In this document: positions 6,391 through 8,643 of the stretch, in pieces
Layout: every line of letters begins with the position of its first letter
How positions within the stretch are numbered: the stretch's first letter is position 1
NCBI GenBank assembly: GCA_900765125.1
Contig: CAAFQL010000071.1
Location: forward strand, 1-8,643
Direction of reading: 5' to 3'
DNA: 8,643 bases
DNA from: Oscillospiraceae bacterium
GTDB taxonomy: Bacteria; Bacillota; Clostridia; Oscillospirales; Ruminococcaceae
The notes under the pieces: model-generated
What the model saw: the letters and a program-made list of their open reading frames with translations, nothing else
Told to the model about the DNA's origin: nothing
The model's database searches: none
Program-made: the position numbers and the translations under genes

Positions 6391-7573
6391 CAAAAATGGA
6401 AGATTTGGCATTCATGGAGGACAGTATATTCCGGAAACACTGATGAATGCAGTTATGGAGCTTGAAAAAGCGTACAATTTCTATAAAAATGATCCGGAAT
6501 TCAACAAAGAGCTTACAGAGCTTTTCAATGAATATGCAGGCAGACCATCAAGACTTTACTATGCTGAGAAACTCACCAAAGCACTTGGCGGCGCTAAAAT
6601 TTATCTCAAGCGTGAAGATCTCAACCACACAGGTTCACATAAGATAAATAATGTTTTAGGCCAAGCCCTTCTTGCAAAGAAAATGGGCAAAACTCGTCTT
6701 ATTGCAGAAACAGGTGCAGGTCAGCACGGTGTTGCAACTGCTACAGCTGCTGCTCTTATGAATATGGAATGTGTTGTATTCATGGGTGAAGAAGATACAA
6801 AACGTCAAGCTCTCAATGTTTACAGAATGGAACTCCTGGGCGCAAAAGTAATACCTGTAACATCAGGTACAGCAACACTTAAAGATGCTGTTTCAGAAGC
6901 TATGAGAGAATGGACATCACGTATTGATGACACTCATTATTGTCTCGGTTCTGTAATGGGGCCTCACCCATTCCCTACTATTGTACGTGATTTTCAGGCA
7001 GTTATCTCAAAAGAAATAAAAACACAGATGCTTGAAAAGGAAAATCGTCTTCCCGATGCAGTAATTGCCTGCGTAGGCGGCGGCTCAAATGCAATGGGTA
7101 GCTTCTACCATTTCATTGAAGATAAAGATGTAAAACTTATAGGATGTGAAGCCGCCGGAAGAGGAATAGACACCTTCGAGACAGCAGCAACTGTAAACAC
7201 AGGCAGAGTTGGAATATTCCACGGAATGAAATCATATTTCTGTCAGGATAAATTCGGTCAAATAGCCCCTGTTTATTCTATTTCAGCAGGTCTTGACTAT
7301 CCGGGCGTAGGTCCTGAACACGCATATCTGCACGATATTGGCAGAGCTGAATATGTTCCTGTAACAGATGACGAAGCAGTAAATGCATTTGAATTTCTTT
7401 CCAGAACAGAGGGAATTATTCCAGCCATTGAATCAGCTCACGCTGTTGCACACGCTATGAAAATAGCACCTCAGATGGATAAAGATAAGATTATAGCTAT
7501 AACAATTTCAGGCAGAGGCGATAAGGACTGCGCTGCAATTGCAAGATACAGAGGAGTTGATATATATGAGTAA
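6383..7573 (+). CDS. trpB: Tryptophan synthase beta chain
   Basis: TrpB condenses indole from TrpA with L-serine to give tryptophan, using PLP; it works as an alpha2-beta2 complex with an internal indole tunnel. The 396 residues align without gaps to enterobacterial numbering at the start: HTGSHKINN gives the PLP lysine Lys87 and LIAETGAGQHG gives Glu109. Further on are GGGSNA (232-237) for the PLP phosphate, GCEAAGRG (254-261), SAGLDYPGVGPEH with Asp305 of the COMM domain, IPAIESAHA with Glu350, and ITISGRGDKD with Ser377 at the pyridine nitrogen. This is TrpB1, the form that pairs with TrpA, not the longer TrpB2. The start overlaps the trpF stop as ATGAGTAA (8 bases), with a weak purine-rich ribosome site around 6366-6374. 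All key residues are present. Confidence 0.98.
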   Translation: MSNKNGRFGIHGGQYIPETLMNAVMELEKAYNFYKNDPEFNKELTELFNEYAGRPSRLYYAEKLTKALGGAKIYLKREDLNHTGSHKINNVLGQALLAKKMGKTRLIAETGAGQHGVATATAAALMNMECVVFMGEEDTKRQALNVYRMELLGAKVIPVTSGTATLKDAVSEAMREWTSRIDDTHYCLGSVMGPHPFPTIVRDFQAVISKEIKTQMLEKENRLPDAVIACVGGGSNAMGSFYHFIEDKDVKLIGCEAAGRGIDTFETAATVNTGRVGIFHGMKSYFCQDKFGQIAPVYSISAGLDYPGVGPEHAYLHDIGRAEYVPVTDDEAVNAFEFLSRTEGIIPAIESAHAVAHAMKIAPQMDKDKIIAITISGRGDKDCAAIARYRGVDIYE

Positions 7574-8360
7574 TATAAGAAAAGCATTTGAAGACGGAAA
7601 GGCATTTATACCGTTTATAACCTGTGGAGATCCCGACCTTGAAACTACCGGAAATGTTGTACGTGCAGCAGCAGAAAACGGAGCTGATCTTATAGAGCTT
7701 GGCATACCATTTTCAGATCCTACAGCTGAGGGCCCGGTAATTCAGGGAGCCAACATCCGTGCTTTAGCAGGCGGAGTTACAACTGACAAGATCTTTGATT
7801 TTGTGAAAGAACTCAGAAATGATGTAAAGATTCCGCTGGTATTCATGACATATGCAAATGTTGTATTCTCATATGGAATGGAGAAATTTCTCAGCAAATG
7901 TAAAGAAGTAGGAATTGATGGAATCATTCTGCCTGATCTGCCATTTGAGGAAAAAGATGAATTCCAGCCAACTTGTGATAAGTATGACGTAGACCTCATA
8001 TCTCTCATTGCTCCAACATCAGAACAGCGCATCGCAATGATAGCAAAAGAAGCAAAAGGCTTCATTTATGTTGTATCAAGTCTTGGAGTTACAGGAACAA
8101 GAAGTGAAATAACAACTGATATTGGCTCGATAGTTAATGTAATACGTGAGAATACAGATATACCATGTGCTGTAGGATTTGGAATATCCAATCCAGAACA
8201 AGCGCAAAAGATGGCAGGATTGTCAGATGGTGCTATTGTAGGATCTGCGATTATCAAGATAATTGAGAAAGATCCTCAGAATGCAGCAGAAGCTGTTGGA
8301 AAATACGTAAGAGAAATGAAGGACGCTATTAAAAAAATGGCTTTCGCCCAATATTTATAA
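7566..8360 (+). CDS. trpA: Tryptophan synthase alpha chain
   Basis: TrpA splits indole-glycerol phosphate into indole and glyceraldehyde 3-phosphate and channels indole to TrpB. The ATG at 7566 gives 264 residues, normal for the family; it has GAGGAG (7551-7556) nine bases before it and overlaps the trpB stop as ATGAGTAA. An earlier in-frame ATG at 7539 would add nine residues deep inside trpB and lacks that site. Motifs: FITCGDPD (17-24), DLIELGIPFSDP (41-52) with catalytic Glu44 (Glu49 in E. coli), TAEGPVIQ (53-60), DGIILPDLPFEE (118-129), YVVSSLGVTG (168-177), VGFGIS (203-208) and GAIVGSAI (222-229) for phosphate binding. The residue matching catalytic Asp60 is Glu55. The short tail MAFAQYL looks unusual but follows an intact frame. 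It is the last gene of the operon. Confidence 0.97.
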   Translation: MSNIRKAFEDGKAFIPFITCGDPDLETTGNVVRAAAENGADLIELGIPFSDPTAEGPVIQGANIRALAGGVTTDKIFDFVKELRNDVKIPLVFMTYANVVFSYGMEKFLSKCKEVGIDGIILPDLPFEEKDEFQPTCDKYDVDLISLIAPTSEQRIAMIAKEAKGFIYVVSSLGVTGTRSEITTDIGSIVNVIRENTDIPCAVGFGISNPEQAQKMAGLSDGAIVGSAIIKIIEKDPQNAAEAVGKYVREMKDAIKKMAFAQYL

Positions 8361-8392
8361 TGACAGATCAAAAATAAACAGTAAATAAAAAG

Positions 8393-8436
8393 AAACTCTT
8401 CATCACCAATATTTTCGGTGTTGGGGAGTTTTTTTT
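8393..8436 (+). terminator. Intrinsic terminator of the trp operon
   Basis: Bases 8393-8407 (AAACTC, TTCA, T, CACC) pair with 8417-8431 (GGTG, T, TGGG, GAGTTT) as a 15-position stem with one T-T mismatch and two G-T pairs, around a nine-base loop. It runs into eight T (8429-8436). It starts 32 bases after the trpA stop, so it should end the polycistronic transcript. Confidence 0.9.
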
Positions 8437-8525
8437 ATATTTGATTTTTTATACTTGATATATTTCAATAATTTTTTATTTATGATATAAATATCACAGC
8501 AATATCAACAATGCATATTTGTCTC

Positions 8526-8545
8526 TTTTATACAATTGTACAAAA
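8526..8545. repeat. Imperfect 20-bp palindrome
   Basis: TTTTA, the perfect core TACAATTGTA (8531-8540) and CAAAA make a 20-base inverted repeat with a single A/C mismatch pair and no loop. A palindrome of this shape can be a protein-binding operator, but in AT-rich DNA it may also be chance. No gene it could control is visible. Confidence 0.4.
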
Positions 8546-8562
8546 TCAACGAAAGGTACTTG

Positions 8563-8609
8563 AAAAAAAAAAAAAAAAAAAAGAAAAAAAATTTAAAAGC
8601 TTTTTTTTT
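8563..8609. repeat. Poly-A tract (20 A), further A run and T run
   Basis: Twenty consecutive A (8563-8582), a G and eight more A (8584-8591) are followed by TTT, the palindrome AAAAGCTTTT (8595-8604) and a nine-T run in total (8601-8609). Homopolymers this long are rare in bacterial chromosomes. The tract may be a real bent or slippage-prone element, or an assembly artefact near a contig end. Confidence 0.75.
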
Positions 8610-8643
8610 ACCCTCTCAGCATTTTTTGAAAAAGGGGAAACAA

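Larger units (their letters stand above)
8437..8643. other. AT-rich non-coding end of the window
   Basis: No open frame with a ribosome site is seen on either strand in these 207 bases. The stretch is extremely AT-rich and contains an imperfect palindrome and a long poly-A tract, listed separately. Weak -35/-10-like strings (TTGATA 8455-8460, TATGAT 8481-8486) are 20 bases apart and not convincing in such base composition. If a neighbouring gene begins beyond 8643, part of this stretch could be its upstream region. Confidence 0.6.

Noticed and set aside
7539..7541. ATG as an earlier start for trpA
   Set aside because: It would place nine extra residues inside trpB and has no suitable ribosome site; the ATG at 7566 is preceded by GAGGAG at a good distance.
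8455..8486. TTGATA and TATGAT as a promoter for a downstream gene
   Set aside because: The spacing is 20 bases, both boxes are imperfect, and such strings are expected by chance in DNA this AT-rich.

Overview
This AT-rich window carries a complete tryptophan biosynthesis operon, trpE-trpG-trpD-trpC-trpF-trpB-trpA, all on the + strand. It is preceded by a tRNA-Trp-sensing T-box leader and by the 3' part of an unrelated acyl-CoA synthetase-type gene. The T-box control, unfused one-domain Trp enzymes, strong purine-rich ribosome sites and low GC point to a low-GC Gram-positive of the Clostridia. A Ruminococcus-like gut or rumen bacterium is my guess from protein style, not a demonstrated placement.

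Layout. Bases 2-1450 hold an AMP-forming ligase gene open at the left edge, closed by an intrinsic terminator (1463-1510). A consensus sigma-A promoter (1538-1566) starts a long leader (about 1571-1919). This contains a canonical T-box with a UGG specifier, an antiterminator, a competing terminator, and then a second perfect hairpin terminator just before the trpE ribosome site. The seven trp genes follow from 1920 to 8360 with gaps of at most 17 bases, or overlaps of 4 or 8 bases, so one polycistronic mRNA with translational coupling is expected. A terminator at 8393-8436 ends the operon. The last 207 bases are non-coding, very AT-rich, and include a 20-base poly-A run.

Function. TrpE and TrpG convert chorismate plus glutamine to anthranilate. 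TrpD adds phosphoribosyl, TrpF isomerises the product, TrpC closes the indole ring, and TrpA and TrpB make tryptophan from indole-glycerol phosphate and serine. Control has two visible layers: T-box sensing of uncharged tRNA-Trp, and a TrpE that retains the family's tryptophan feedback-site motif.

The coding content is ordinary. The most interesting signal is in the leader. The 3' arm of the T-box terminator (1836-1848) is almost perfectly complementary to the 5' arm and loop of the second terminator (1871-1884). This suggests that a single tRNA decision could open or close two terminators in series. A second point is a Glu at the position of the catalytic Asp60 of TrpA.
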